From Pleurotus ostreatus/Saccharomyces cerevisiae fusant (Eukaryota; Opisthokonta): a stretch of 64,000 nt of DNA. The notes beneath the pieces are model-generated. The model was not told where the DNA came from. It saw only the letters and a list, made by a program, of their open reading frames with translations, and searched no databases. Each line of letters opens with the position of its first letter. Positions within the stretch are counted from its first letter, which is position 1. Location of the stretch: contig JAMQCK010000030.1 of assembly GCA_024196135.1 (NCBI GenBank), positions 95,137 to 159,136 of the forward strand, written 5' to 3'. Shown here one piece after another: positions 34,701 through 47,957 of the stretch. Position numbers and translations under genes: made by a program.

Positions 34701-35779
34701 ACCCTGTGAGGCCCATGAGGATCTTGATTTCGAGAATCGTTCTGATTTCGAAGATGGCCTGGGACTCCCGGCGCTTGAGTTGTTCGCCGCCTTGGTAGGG
34801 TCCGCCTCGCACGCCTCGGGCATGCTTCGGCACATCGAAGACGAGGCTTGCAACGCCCTCCGCGCCGGGAGGCATAACATAATCAGCACTCTTGAACGAC
34901 ACGCTCGTAAGCGTGTCCGCGATCTGCAGTGGGGGCTTTCCACTTCCTGAAATCTCGGGCAGGACCAGATGTCGTGTCAAGCTGACTGCCAGTCCCGAAT
35001 TCTGCGCACACCCTCGTCAACACACACCTCCCAAACAGAACTCGATCTCGCGATCGCACCTTCTTCGTCGAGTGGTTCTTGAGCTGCAGCTCAACGCACG
35101 CGCTCTCCCCCGCGACCACAACGCCGCCGATCACCCTCCCCTGCGCCCAGATCTTGCCGTTCTCGCCCACGACCACGCCCTCGGGCTCCGCGCGCGCAAA
35201 GTCCTCCTCATAGCTCTCGACGACGTCAACCTCGGTCTTGTCGATCACGAGGCGCTTCTCGCCCTTCCAAAACACGCCGACGGTCGCGCGGACCTCGTAG
35301 CGGACCTTGGCGAGGCCCGATCCGAAGGTGATCGAGGAGGGGCTGGTGGCGGGGATGGGGATGCGGAAGGGGATGGTGGAGATGCCGCGGCGCGCTTGGT
35401 AGTAGTGGTTGGGGTACTGGGGATCGCCTGGGGCGGGGAGGGCCTGTACGGCATTGGAGGGGGGTAGACCGGGGCCTTGGAAAAGTCGTCTGGCATGAAT
35501 GAATGTAGACGTCGCGGAGTGGTCTCGGGATGTAAGTTCTGAGGGACATTTGTTATTTAATGAGTTTGTGGACTTTGTGGCAGACGCACCTTGTATCGCG
35601 AAGAGCTCGACCATCATCACGTTGAGCGCGAGACCCTTGTCCGCGCGGCATTCCACCTCCATCTGCCCTCTGATGGATCCGCCGGCGACGAACACGCGGT
35701 TCCCCATCGTCAGTGACACCTTCACCTTCGTGTGGTGCGGGGACGCGTTCATCGGTTCAGGCCTGCTCTGGGAAGCCAT
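31782..35779 (-). CDS. alpha-arrestin-like trafficking adaptor with a ~900-residue disordered tail
   Basis: One gene, not two: the long open frame from 34637 to 31782 is its last exon. From ATG 35779 the arrestin-N half begins HHTKVKVSLTMGNRVFVAGG, SIRGQMEVECRADKGLALNV, MMVELFAIQ. Exon 2 has RGISTIPFRIPIPATSPSSI, FGSGLAKVRYEVRATVGVFW and VELQLKNHSTKK. The arrestin-C half has SGLAVSLTRHLVLPEI, SFKSADYVMPPGAEGVASLV, FEIRTILEIKILMGLTG and, across the last intron, KDIVLEIPVPVVHPLALP, a hallmark arrestin end. The tail is Pro/Ser/Thr-rich (LSPPPPVPPRPSS), with a conserved-looking island DIRSARGGRGGRVTAVAALW and end FAFGQARLRELIKKYQG followed by eight Ser. Such proteins link ubiquitin ligases to membrane cargo; no PPxY motif was spotted, so ligase recruitment is unproven. 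Confidence 0.82.
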
Positions 35780-38686
35780 GGCGACTTGGTGTGTTCCAGG
35801 GAATCGAAGAGAGCAGCCGGTAGTAGTAGCACAATCACTTGCGTTAGATCATAGAGTCTGGGAGTTCATGAGCTCAGAGATGGTCTATGCCGGTGCGTAG
35901 AGGGTTCCCCACATTGGGATGGCGAATGCTGAGCAAGAGGTGTGATGAAGCTGGCGGTTGAACGTCACACGGCGATCAAACGGGCGCGCACAACCGGCAA
36001 AGACCGGTGCGGGCCGGTACGCCTTCGCTTTGTATTCCGCATTTGGAAGGCTTTGTTTTGCGCTACTATACTTCCCGATCCGCATCAATAGCACCAACGT
36101 CTGTAAGGCAAGGCCGCTTTGCAGGATAGATCTTATATCCATTGATGCATGCTTTGATCGATGTCTGAAGCTCTGCGATATTCTATGGTCTGAGGAAAAA
36201 AAAAGTAATGCACTTCTCTAACACATAGATTGCTCGACAACGACATTTACTTCGAATCGTAGTCTGGCAGGCGAAAACCAGTGAGAAAAAAACGTCAGTG
36301 ATCTTCAAGACGGTTCGCTCATTACGGAGTCATCCACCAAGACTGCGAAGCAATTTAAAGTTGGAAGTGCCAGATGGAGGAAGCAAGGACGTAGAACAAT
36401 ACACATGAAGGGCACGCATACCACATCCTCCAGAAAATGCTCACGTACTCCGGCGGCGCCCCGCACTATCGCGAGAGTGTCCGCGATGACGCCAATACCT
36501 CACCGTTGACGCCTCGCAAGGTGGCGGTGCCCGATGTCGACGGCGAATCACGCAGCGGCAATGTCAATGGTGCGGCCCCCAGAACGAGGTGGCGTGCCGT
36601 GGATAATTGTTCCCTTTGGCGAGGCGTCCAGTGACCAAAGTTGAATAAAGGCCAAGATAGCTGGAGTCAGATACCACGACTTGCGCTTCGATTAGGCGCC
36701 TATCACTGCGTAGGTCATAAGGTAGCAACGTTGCGATTAAGGGTCGATGCATGATGTTGGGGTCGATAGAGGAGCAAGAGGAGAGGAAAGAGGGCACCGA
36801 TGCGCGTAGATCATCCATCTCATCTACCTCGCCGTCCCGTGCCACTTTGTACTGTGCAGCGAAGCGCCACCTTGAGAAGAAGCGCGCGTCGAGTCAGTGC
36901 GCTTCAAGTCAAATCGCTTGAGTGGGTAGGGTGGCAAGATCGAAGTGGCCAGAGTGGCGCCGTCGCTGAAGGTTGAGCGGCGGCTGAGCGGCGGGTAAAG
37001 AGGCGCCAGTAGAGAGGGGAGTTTGGAGGTGGAGCCCCGTGAGTATCCCAAGCCAAAAGGAAGGCCGGCAAGCAATGCAAAGACCCCAGCCGACGACGAT
37101 GGGCGGCCGTTGGCAGGCTTCGTGAAGGGAGGCGAACATCATGGGAGACCGGGAAGAGGTAAGGCCTGCAGACATCATAGGGCAGAGGCGTGCACACAAC
37201 ATCGTGTGAAGGCGTGCATAACACCTTGCGAAGGCGGACATACATCATCTGAGAGAGCCCGCAGCAATACCCTCTTCAAGAGGTCCCCAAAGCGTGTCTA
37301 TCTGAGGTCAGTCCGTAGTCGTTGATTCTGATTCCGCACCTTATGTCGAATGAGATCCCGCACCGTGGAGTGTGGCGTCGAGAAAAATAGGAAATAGGCG
37401 CCTTCGAGCCTTTGGATAGCGCAGCTGGCACCATTCCCCGTGCTATCGCGCCTGCATGAGACCGAGCAAGGTGGCGCGCACTCCAGCCGGCCGTCGCGCT
37501 AGGGATCTCGGGAGCGGAGGGAATTGGAGTGCGTGCGTAGACGATGAGCTCGGTTGGAGTGACCCTCCTTCACCCTGCCCGCGTAGATCCTCGCGCGATC
37601 AACAAGATCCGACGACCAAAAAGGCCGTGTCGGACGCGGTGGAGTCGTCGACAAGGCGCCCGGAAGCAGGCTTCCAAGCATTCACCGAGAAGCTGGCGAT
37701 GGGTAGGCAACAAGCGGCGCAGTCTGCCTTGACGTTAGTGGACCTTGACATACAATAGATAGGAAGCGAACCTTGCCTGGTTGCCTGCGAATTAGGGAGG
37801 CTTTTAGATGGTTGGAGAACACGCCTTCGGTCACTCAGAAGGCGCATGGACGAACCTTCTATCAGTAGTTGGAGCGGACGCAAGTGACCACGGCGGCCAG
37901 CCGGTGGCTGGCTGGGGATTGTGCGCCGTGTAGTCCCCCACGCACCATGCTACCTGCTCCATCTCGGCGCGCAGCCGGGTGCGGGTGCATTTGTTGAAAG
38001 GATACCGCGTCGCCGGCGAGGTCACGGTGGCGTGCCACAAATCCACGAGCGTCAACGTTGGAGTGCGCGGACGGCTGCGACGCCGGAGGACGTGCGAAGC
38101 TCCCCTCGCCGTAGTCATCGTTCTCCAAGTCAAGTCTGGCGATCTTGAAGGGTTGTGGGTCGCAGGGATGGGCTGATGCGCGGTGGGTCGGTCGCCTCCT
38201 TTCGGTTGTGGTGCGCCTCGATAAGCGCCGCATTGCATGATTGCGTGCGGCTGCGACAAGCGGGAAGGGTGCACAGCCCTGCTGGCAGGGATGGCAGCGG
38301 GCGCGCCGCGAGTCCGAACCTCTCGGCGTAGTCGCGATAGACGTGTTCCTGCCTTTCTGTTCGTATATCGCCGACAAGCTGGCAACCGGGATCTGTTCCT
38401 GTGCACTGACACCAGGGGGAGAGAGCGCGGCAGCTGAGGGACTCCACCCGCGCATGAGCGGGGCAGGAAATGGACTGAAATGGACGGGGACGGACGCGAC
38501 GCGTCGATGATGATCGTTTGATGATGAGCGTGCGCGGCGCGTGCCTGCCGTGCCTTGCCGGCGCGGACGGCTGTGCCGGAGATCGAAGTTCGAATGCAAA
38601 GGAACTTGATCATCGTCCTCTTCATCCGTGATGTCACCGCATATAAAGCACTTCGAGAGATTTCGAGACCGGATCCTTTCGCTTTT
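35780..38686. other. 2.9 kb region upstream of the cyclin, no supportable gene
   Basis: Two long overlapping minus-strand frames (37831-38737) are in GC-rich DNA and have no conserved motif, so I treat them as chance. Degenerate repeats with GAAGGCGTGCATA-like units occur at 37160-37250. The 3' end is the likely long promoter of the cyclin gene, as is common for regulated cyclins. Confidence 0.45.
38641..38647 (+). promoter_or_regulatory. TATA box of the cyclin gene
   Basis: ATATAAA about 45 bp before the start codon at 38687, in GC-rich surroundings. Confidence 0.5.
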
Positions 38687-39652
38687 ATGGGCCCCGGAAT
38701 GCATCCAACCTACTGCTTTGCCGCCCCCTGCGCCCACGACGCCTGCGCCGCCGACAGCGAGCTGCTCACCATGTTCTCCGGAAAGGTCTCACGATCTGTC
38801 ATCGGTGCGTGTTGTGCGGCGCCAACGAAGCTGTAGAGCTCACCGTCGCCCAGAATACCTCGTCGACAAGTCCATCGAGACTGTTGATCATGCCATCGGT
38901 CGCAGACGGGCCTTTGGCAACGACCTGGCCAGGCAACGCCTCATGAGCTTTGTCTCGAATGTCATCTACCGCGCCGAGGTCCCCATCGCCGTCATCCTCG
39001 CCACACTTGTATGTCCCAGCGCCATATTTTTTCGCATACTTCCTCACGTCCGCGCAGGTTTACATCGAGCGCGCAAAGGAGCATCTTCACATCACAGTAG
39101 AGGATTTCGCCCACGAACGTGTCTTTCTCGGCGCATTGATTGTCGCGGCCAAGGTAGACTTGTTTTGTGGCCTACCTTGACCGCGTCTTGCTGACACGAG
39201 CGTGTCAGTACATCAACGACGCGTCCCCCAAGAACGCCCACTGGGCGCTCTACACAGGCATCTTCACCAAGCGCGACGTCTGCCTTGTCGAGCGCGAGTT
39301 CTTGTCGGTCCTGGATTTCTGCCTCATGCTCCATGCCGACGACCTGCAGACCCATTATGACGCTCTCGTGAAGTATTGTGCCAACGCCTCCGCCCGTCGG
39401 CGCCGGATTCCCTCCGCGCTTCCTTCGCCGACGGAAGGCGTCCCCCAGCTGACCTCCGCATGGAGCCCCAACTCGTCGGATGCATCCTCGCCCGCGTCAA
39501 CGCCACCGTCCACGCCCGAGGAATTCCCCGACCAGGAGTTCATGGACGAGCGCTACATGGACAAGCGCAGCGACGACCTCGTCAACGCCTTCCACTGCAT
39601 GTCCGTCTCGCATCGATCCCACCCCTCTTCACGGCCACTTCCCGCCACCTAA
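38687..39652 (+). CDS. Pho85-type (PCL1/2-like) cyclin
   Basis: Regulatory subunit of a Pho85-family cyclin-dependent kinase. Exons at about 38687-38804, 38854-39008, 39058-39153 and 39209-39652 give 270 residues in frame. The cyclin box reads VIEYLVDKSIETVDHAI, LARQRLMSFVSNVIYRAEVP, ERVFLGALIVAAKYINDASP, KNAHWALYTGIFTKRDVCLV and EREFLSVLDFCLMLHADDL, matching the Pcl1/Pcl2 group (KY-ND-S-PKN-HWA). The C-terminus is Ser/Pro-rich (LPSPTEGVPQLTSAWSPNSS) with possible phosphorylation sites and ends at PLPAT. Pcl1/2 cyclins act in G1 progression and polarity in yeast; the same here is inference. The start at 38687 is chosen because a TATA box lies just upstream and the frame is short before it. 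Confidence 0.85.
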
Positions 39653-42533
39653 ACCCCGCCGTCCCCTATACTTCCAGCCGGCGCCTCGCCTCTGCCGGCC
39701 GTCTTCGCGCTTCGCCATAGCGAGCCGATCACCTGCTCCGCGATTAGCGAGCCCACCCATCATCCAAGCGGCGATGCGCTCCACCGGGAGTCGCATAACT
39801 GGCGCCGCGCCAGGGTCTCAGGACCAGCCCAGAGTTCTGTCGAACTGCTGCGCCTGGACGGGACCCGCCACCTACCCTACGCTTGCCCTAACCTATCTAT
39901 GACCTCTGTACACACGCCTGTGGCTGCGCAGCCTGCGCTTCTGATTCATCGCGCCGCGGCTGCTTCTTTCGCCTTCGTTCATATACCTTACTAGCCTTCT
40001 TGCTCAGCATCTTACGTCGACCCTGTTCTCGCACCATTCATCCAAGCCTACTCCACACCCACCTATCCCCAATCGCCTCCGTGCTACCCTTCCCATCTCG
40101 CGCATCTATCAACCCTCCTCCCGTCTCCTCCCGCCTCCTGTCTCCTATAACCCTCGCCGCCACCACCTACCCACTCTCGCTGCTCTCTGCTATCCGACCC
40201 AATTGTTGTACCATATACGCACATGCCCGGCGACATACGCCCAGGCTTCCACTCTTGCACCTCGGTTTCCTATCTTCCATTTCTATGCATCAGTCTCATT
40301 TCTGCATTCTTTCGCCCTAGTTCCACTCTCGCATTTCACTGTACAACTGGCACTACAGCGGCACATACACGCACGCTCGCATTATTGGACTGTCTTACTA
40401 CTGGGATTATGGAGTCATTCGCATTGAAATTCGTCTGTTTCGCAGTGGTTCGATTCGCTCGCCAAGTCGCTGAGGACTCGTCCAGCCGCGCACTCTCTCA
40501 GCGGTCGTGCACACTCGCCCAGCGGACGCGCATTCGCCCTGGACCAGCCGCCGCACGTTCGCTCGCACCGCCTTTCGTTGACATTATGCGTGCGGGCGAC
40601 TCATCTGTTAATACGCCATATCCCGCCAAGAAGAGGTTTGTCTGACGATTGACGAGGCGCCGCCGACTGACCCGCGAGGCGCTAGCGACTGACCCGCAAG
40701 GCGATGTCGTACGACTCATTGACGAGGCAATGTCGACGTCGGCATTGCCTGTTGTGTATGCACACCGGTGAGCGCGCTTGCATACACGTCGGATGTCGCG
40801 CCTGCATACACGCCACTGACACCGGCACACGCACCAGAGACCGCGCCTGCATAAAGTCCCTAAATTCCCTCCCCTTGTCTATCCCGCGTTGGCAATTCCC
40901 TTTGTTGCACTTTACTTCCGCGCGCCATCCTTCCTGTCCTCCTCCATCTTCGACACTCCCTCCTCCGTCAAGTTCCACATTCACTCCTTCAGTCTTCGGT
41001 ATCTCTACCTTCAATCTTCGACATTTCAACTTCCCCCTTCAACCTTCGGTATCTCTACCAACGAGCCTACCCTTATTTTGGCCTCGGCGTGAAGGATGTC
41101 TCAATTTACGCATACCGATCTGAATAGTTGAAGGTCATTGAAGCTCAAACATAGTATTGTCCATGTAGCTCGGTATTTCTACCTGTCAGAAGAGGAACAT
41201 CGAACAAGGAATACAGTGAAGAGGAGGCCTATCACAAACGTCGCCACGCCTTCGCAACGAGCTCTGCAGATGACTTGCCTGATCGCAAATACCCCGACCA
41301 CAGCGCAAATGAGCTTGGTTCAACGCAGATACCGCCGCCTCACGCAGATGGCATCGACTGCCTCACGGCCTGCCCATCGACGATCATCTCCCCGCTGCGG
41401 CAGATCAGTCTGCGGTGGCCGCTTGTGGGGGAGGGTTCGTGTTGCGCTATTGGCGCCTGGGCATCGCTAGTCTCCCCGCGAAAGACGTGCGTGTGCAGTC
41501 AGGTCGAGGTAAGATTGCTGACGCCAAATTAGTAAGAGGCGCTAGGACGGAGAGAGGCGGATCCCGAGAGGTAAGCGGAGAAATAATAGATTGGAAGAAA
41601 GAGTAAGGCAGATTGGTCAAGGCGGGGAAGAGGTTTTTTGCGAGAGTGCCTAATGACGCGGGGGACGACGCACAGGTACGCGAAGGGCCAGTCAATGCGA
41701 CGATCTTCCTGGGTTTATCCTGAACGTGTGCTGGGCAAGTTGAGGGAAAGTGAGAGAGCTCATGGAGGCGGGGAAAGTGGCGAAGTTGGGTGCCTGGTTG
41801 CTGGCAGACGAAGGCATCGAGGAAGGCAGTTGAGAGCCTGGCGGAGGGCAGCTGATAGTCGATTGGCAAGCAAGGTACATCGAACGTATGCGGAGCTATA
41901 GCAGATATGAGGCGGGACAGCACGGAGGGATCTTGAGGGCGTATGATCCTGAGAGGAAGCTGAATCGAAGCATTCCCTCTACCAAGCTGTTATATCGGAC
42001 CAGAGATCCAGCGGCCAGCCACCACGCTAAGAGCTAACGAGCGCGCTGAGTTCAGTACAATATTTTTGCCGGGTCTTGTGAGACCATGCTCATAGTTCGG
42101 CGTGCAGAGATTCGACGAGTTCGGATGGGCAAGCAACGACTAACAGCGCGAAAGCAGATCCTCAGGTACTTCAGTACCCAGCAGAAGTACATCTTCGCGC
42201 ATTTTGTGGCCTGGGAGATCGACACAGCGTAGTCCGCTGCAGTGAGAGTGTAGGATGCTCTCGAGGTGGTGATGGTTCAAGTTGAGCTTGAAGTCGACAA
42301 GAATGACCGTGAGCAAAACTCGCCACAAATCCTTGAGTCAGCCGATCGGGCCGGAGCTGCCGCATCCCCTCCTCGTTCTGAACGCTGAGGGCGGCAAACC
42401 TCTCTTTACTTCTGGCCGGTCTTGCCCTCCCTTCTCACCCCTTCATCCTGCTTGAGTCTGCTATTTCTTGACCGCTCACGACTAGACCGACAATTATCAT
42501 CCATCCACCTTCTCTTCGCGCTACACCTTCAAA
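39653..42533. other. 2.9 kb intergenic with short degenerate repeats
   Basis: No supportable gene. Contains a duplicated 22-bp unit at 40664-40707, a 24-bp unit around 40770-40820 (GCGCCTGCATACACG and GCGCTTGCATACACG), and CTTCGGTATCTCTACC twice near 41000-41060. The segment before 42534 is pyrimidine-rich and likely the SNU66 promoter. A minus-strand frame of 158 codons (41923-41447) has no recognisable feature. Confidence 0.45.
40664..40707 (+). repeat. 22-bp direct repeat, two adjacent copies
   Basis: CGACTGACCCGC followed by GAGGCGCTAG in the first copy and AAGGCGATGT in the second; adjacent and in the same orientation. Confidence 0.65.
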
Positions 42534-45259
42534 ATGTCGATGGAAGAGAGCATCAGTCTCGAGGAGACGAACAAGATTCGTATCTCCCTCGGCCTGAAGC
42601 CACTCACAGACGACAAGGCGCCCGCCGACAGTCAAGAGGAGACCGCCGCGGAGAACTACAAGAAGCAGCGCGAGCGCGAGGCCAAGGAGCGCGAAACAAA
42701 GTAAATCATCTTCCTTCCTCCCCCTCTTGCGCGGCCACCATGCGTCATGAGTGTGCATTGCTCGGAGCAATGCGTGTCACGCAAGGTTAGCCGGCCCTGT
42801 ATATTCATGAATTATCTGACTTGGACCCCGTCTGCAGGAAGATCCAGGAGCGGATTGCGAAGTGAGTGCCCTTGTTTATTGGTTGGCGTTATTGTTGACA
42901 TACTTCTACCAGGCACCGAAACAAGCGAGAGCTCAATGCATCGCTGAAGGGCGCCACTCTGGGTGACGCTGAGGGCGACGACGACACACTAAAATGGATC
43001 AAGCGCAGCAAGAAGAAGCAGAAGGAGCTGTCTGAGAAGCGGCTGAGGGAGCAGGAAGAGCAGGAGAAGCAAGTGCTCGAGGAGTACGGAGAACGTGCGT
43101 GTCACACCCTGCCACTCGGCGCTTCGCTGACGTGCGCTCAGGCGATCTTGCGGGTCTCAAGGTCAACCATGACTTCGAAGAGCTGGATGAGGGCGAGGAC
43201 CGTATCCTCACGCTCAAGGATAGCCGCATTCTTGACAACGAAGGTGCGTTCCACATCTGCCTACTTTAATCATTCTTCTCACCTTGTCGTCGCAGAGGAC
43301 GAGCTCCAGAATGTCGAGATGGCTGAGCATGAGCGAACAAAGAAGAACAACGAGATGAAGATTAAGAAGGCCGACTACACAGGCTATGATGACGAGGAGT
43401 TTAAGGAGGGGCATGTCGGTATGAAGCGCGCGGTTCTCGCGAAGTACGACGAAGACATGGACGGCGAGACGGTGCGTGCTTGTATCACTGCCCAATGTGC
43501 GTGATTGGCTGACTCGGTCGTTTCAGGGCTTCCGCCTGGGCAGCAGCATAAAGACCTCCAAAGCAGCTCGTGCTGAACAGGAACAGGCTGCTGCCTCTGT
43601 GAACAAGACACTCCTCAGCATTGACTACGAGAGTGCGTCTATCATTCTTCTCATGTTACGCTTTTGCTGACCTGCTACAGAGGTCTTGAGTACGGACGAC
43701 TACCTCAAGGAGGGTGATGTCGGCTTCAAGAAGCCCAAGAAGAAAAAGAAGCACCAGGCGCGCAAGGTCACTGTCGATGACACCGACATCAAGCCAGACG
43801 AGGCTATGGACGTCGACATCAAACCGGTCGCGCGCGAGCGCAATCTGGATGCCAATTTTGTGGACGACGACGAGCTGCAAGCTGCGCTTGCGCGCTCACG
43901 GCGGGCAAAGCTGAATAAGACGAAGAAGCTCAAGCCGGAGGATCTTGCGAAGAAGAGTGAGTCTTACCATCATCGTGACCGTATCTCGTGCTAAGATCAA
44001 TCTTAGTCGCCGAGGAGCGTGCACGCGAGGAGGCTGAGGCCGAGCAGGCAATCAAGGTCGAGGAAATTGAGGCAGTCACGGGCGAGGAAGGTGGTTTGAC
44101 TTTCGACGACACCACCGAGTTCGTGCGCGCTGTTGGCCTGAACCCAGTACCGGAGCGCAAACTAAAGGTCGAGCCTCGAGAAGCGTCTCTCAAGCCTTCG
44201 AGAGAGGTGTCGATGGCGCCGCCCGCAAGTGAGGGCGGGGATGTACCCATGGACGAGATCGAGACCAACGGCGCCGTTAAGGAGGAGCCGGAGGAGAACG
44301 AAATGGCTATGTTGGATCAGATTGAGGCTGCGTGGAAGGCAGAAGCATCCACCAGCGAGGCTGCCGTCGCCGCCGCGGACGAAGTTGGCACGCAGTCGGA
44401 GCAGACCTTCAAGTCGATGGCGTCCACGCTCGGCATCCTCCGCCAGACTGGCTTGCTCGCCACGCCAAACGCCGACCAGATGGACCGCGAGAAGACGCAA
44501 CTGCAACAGAACCTGTGGCTCGCCGAGCAGCGGCGGCGCGTCGCCCAGCGCGAGATGGAGCGTCTTGCCTCGCGCGGGCAGCCGAAAGACCAGGCGCAGC
44601 GCGAGTATGAGAACCGCATGCGCGAGCAGCAGGAGGCGCGCGAGCAGCTCGAGACCTTCAAGCACTACAAGCCCGACATCAACATCGTCTACTACGACGA
44701 GTTCGGGCGTTCCTTGACACCCAAGGAAGCCTGGAAGGCGCTCTCGCACCGCTTCCACGGCAAGGGCTCCGGTAAGGCGAAGACGGAGAAGCGGCTGCGC
44801 AAGATCGCGGAGGAGCGCAAGCAGCAGGCGATGTCGAGCGGGGACACGCCGACGAGCATGGCGAGCGCGTTCCAAGCGCGGCAGGAGAAGACCGGGCAGG
44901 CGCACTTCGTGCTGAGCGTCGGCAACCGCGGCGCGGTCCCGCAGGTGGACGGCGCGTTCGTGGACGCGCAGCCGCTGGGGAAGAAGCAGGGGCAGGAGAA
45001 GGATGGGAAGGGGAAGAAGAAGGGGAAGGGGAAGGCGGAGCAGCAGCAGGCAGCGGCGAATACGGGCTTCATGACGCTGCCAGCGCCGCAGGCGAGTCCG
45101 GGGCCGCGCGCTGGGTTCTCGAGGATTGGGACGGTGGCGGAGGCGGATCGCAGTGGGACGGGGACGCCGGTGGGGGAGCGGTCGAAGGTGCAGTTCGGGC
45201 TCAAGCGTAAGGCGGAGGGCGAGCACGAGTCGACACCGCCGCCTGCCAAGAGGCAGTGA
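42534..45259 (+). CDS. SNU66: SART-1/Snu66 family U4/U6.U5 tri-snRNP protein
   Basis: Splicing factor of the tri-snRNP. It opens with the family signature SISLEETNKIRISLGLKPL at residues 5-23. Next come Lys/Glu-rich helices interrupted by introns (AENYKKQREREAKERET, KWIKRSKKKQKELSEKRLRE), DLAGLKVNHDFEELDEGED with RILTLKDSRILDNE, KKADYTGYDDEEF, and LSTDDYLKEGDVGFKKPKKK. The C-terminal exon holds EGGLTFDDTTEFVRAVGL, the conserved block SMASTLGILRQTGLL, FKHYKPDINIVYYDEFGRSL, TPKEAWKALSHRFHGKGSGK and KTEKRLRKIAEERKQQAMSS, all as in human SART1. The C-terminal 90 residues are low-complexity. About eight introns; start ATG at 42534. Confidence 0.93.
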
Positions 45260-45387
45260 TCGCCATTCTTGCGCTCTTCTATAGGCCTGTCTGTACTGCT
45301 AGCTATATGATTCTCTCATGGACATGTGTGTTCGCAAAGGGTGTAATGATTGAGTAGTGGTGGCAGTAACAGTGCATCTACTGCAAG

Positions 45388-47533
45388 CTACTGAGTAGGC
45401 GGGAATATGCGCACGCCGCGCTCGACCGCAAGCGCATCTACTCCCGCACTCCCTTGAGCGTCCTGCCAACTCCTCCTGGTCTCCGGTACTCGCAGCGCAT
45501 CAAGCACAACACTCGCCGCCTTCGGCGCGAAGGGCTGCAAACAGATGCCCACCACACGCAGAAGGTCGACAGAGACGACGTGGAGGTTGTACGCTGCCTC
45601 CGGCGTTGTGGTCTTCTGGAATGGCGCAACGTCGCCGAAGATTCTATTGAGCTGGAGATGTGAGATCAGCCAGGTTCAGCAAGAATCGAGAATGAGGTTT
45701 ACTTACCAGCTTCAACGCCTCCGTGATATGCGTGACCGCACCCGCTACATCCATCTGAAGCAGCCGTTCCTCGACCTGTTGAGGTAACGCCCTCGCGACG
45801 GTGTAAAGCTCCCGCAGAGGATCGTCGTTGGCTAGTGTCAAGAGTACTTGGTCTGTGAAGGATACCATGTCAGTATCAGTCGGAAGGACCTCGAGCAGCA
45901 CGCACCCAAGTCCTGCTTCGGCTCGTGTGCCTCAACGCGCTCCATAACCTTCTTAGAGGTCGACCGGAGGTAGAAGTTGCCGAGGAGGGACTGGAGCTCC
46001 TTGGTGTGCTTGACCAGTTGAACTTCAGACCAGTCTGGTAGCGGGTGGGTGAGCAAAACGAGCAACGGCGTACGAGACTGAGCGATGGCTCGCGGATCAC
46101 TCACCAACATCATCCCGGAACTTTCCTCCCACCCGCGCAAGGTAGTACCGCACGCAATCGACGCCATGACGCTCCATAGCGTCGAAGGGGTCGGCGACGT
46201 TGCCCAATGACTTCGACATCTTCCGTCCCTCTACAGTCCAGTGGCCGTGTGACAGTAATCGCCCGGGTAATGGGAAGTTCAAGGCGACGAGGACTGCCGG
46301 GAGGTAGAGAGCGTGGAATCTATGGAACGAATGAGTTCATGCACTCGGGCGTGAGGGCAACACGAACCTCAAAATGTCCTTCCCGATGACCTGCAAGTTT
46401 GGTGGCCATCCGCTGCGCGTTATAGCGCCCTGGTCGAACCTCCCGACAACATCTTGCTTAAAGGGGTATCCCACTCCGCTAAGGTATACCAGCAACGCGT
46501 CGAACCAGACGTAGATGGAGTGTTCCGGATCCCCCGGCACCGGCACGCCCCACGACAGGCGCGACCGTGGTCTTGAGATGCTCAGGTCCGCTAGCGGTGC
46601 ATTCTCGAGTATGTCGACGATCTGCGCATGCGCTTGTGGAGGGTAAATGCGGGTAGGTGAAGAGCTAGTGCCGTTCGCGTCTGTGCCGCTCTTGTAGTGC
46701 TTCAACAACGCGTCCTGGAACGCGGACAGTCGGAACATGTAGTTCTCCTCGCTCGACCACTCGACGGCGTTCTTCGTCTCAATGGAGATCATGATGGTCT
46801 TTGTAGGGTCTTTGGGGTCGGGGATGCTCTCGACTTGCGCATCTGTGTAAAAGCATTCGTCGGAAACCGAGTACCAGCCGGCATAGGCGGCCTTGTAGAT
46901 GAGGCCTTGCGCGTCGAGACGTTTCTACATAGCAGCGTAAGTGGCGTTCAGGGAGGGGAGCTCGTAGCACGCACCCATACGTCCACCACCGCCCGATGAT
47001 GCTGCTCGGAGGTCGTGCGCATGAACACTGTGTGGCTAATATCCGCCGCTTGCGACAGTCTCTATGAAAACATGTTAGAGATGGGTAACTCCACTCCGAC
47101 AAAGCTAACGGACACACGCGGAACTGGGCGCTCAGTGTATCGCAGAAGGCGAGGGGCTCCTCGCCACGGGCCTCTGCGGCGCGCTGGATCTTGATACCAT
47201 GTTCGTCAGTGCCCGCAAGGAAGTAAGTTGGCTTTTCGGGATGACGGAGGCGACTGTAACGCGCGAAGATGTCCGCAATGACGAGGGAGTAGAGGTGACC
47301 GATGTGGGGAACTGGTGAGTTGCGGATGTATCGAGCAGAGAGTGCGGAGCATGAGGGGATAGTTTGAGTAGCTCTATAAGCATGCGTTCGATCCTCCGAA
47401 GCAAACACTCACCAGCATTTGGATAGAAGATAGGAGTAGTGATGTACGAGGGCTTGTCCGCCGCAGACTGGAAGAGTGCGCGAGTCCACCGCCGCGAGAG
47501 AGGACTGGTACGCCTGACGCAGTGCCTAAGCAT
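45388..47533 (-). CDS. MSM1: mitochondrial methionyl-tRNA synthetase
   Basis: Charges mitochondrial tRNA-Met. The N-terminus MLRHCVRRTSPLSRRWTRAL is basic and lacks acids, a likely mitochondrial presequence, followed by YITTPIFYPNAG. After an intron the HIGH motif appears as VPHIGHLYSLVIADIFARY, then FLAGTDEHGIKIQRAAE. The connective part has AGWYSVSDECFYTDAQV without the four-Cys zinc knuckle of cytosolic enzymes. SWGVPVPGDPEHSIYVWFDA and LYLPAVLVALNFPLPGRLLS precede the KMSKS loop (VEGRKMSKSLGNVADPF). The anticodon-binding helices end with PFAPKAASVVLDALRVP, and the protein stops after RIFPPTQ at 45388. About ten introns. Confidence 0.92.
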
Positions 47534-47957
47534 ATTTCTTCAAAGTCCAAGATTTGTATCCACACAGCCCCGTAGCAGTACGCTACTTGGGACAGACACG
47601 AGCGGAAGGAGGAGGGCGCGTCCGGAGAACAATGGACTCGCGATCTAGGTGACACGCGGGCCGATCAGCCGACCGGCAAGCACCGAAAGCTGGACCCACA
47701 AGTGTCAAGTTTAGTCAAGTTCAGTTCTGGCCCGAGTCCGAGTCGGGTGTTTGGCTTCGCATTGGCGTGCGCTTCTTGAGCGGGAGAAGTGTTGTCAAAG
47801 ATAGCGTTAAAGTACAACACGGGACGCCACGACGTATATATTGACGAGATATAAGTACAATTTCTCCCTATACCAATGCAGTATGCTGCCAGCTCAGCAG
47901 CAGACCATATCATGCTTCCGAATTCTTCAGCTTGACCAGCTCTATGTCTTGATATGT

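Noticed and set aside
37831..38737. Two long overlapping minus-strand open frames (268 and 291 codons)
   Set aside because: Both lie in GC-rich DNA, overlap each other in different frames, show no conserved motif and cover the promoter of the cyclin gene.
44162..45226. 354-codon minus-strand open frame opposite SNU66
   Set aside because: Antisense of a well-supported exon, dominated by Leu and Arg from codon bias on the other strand.
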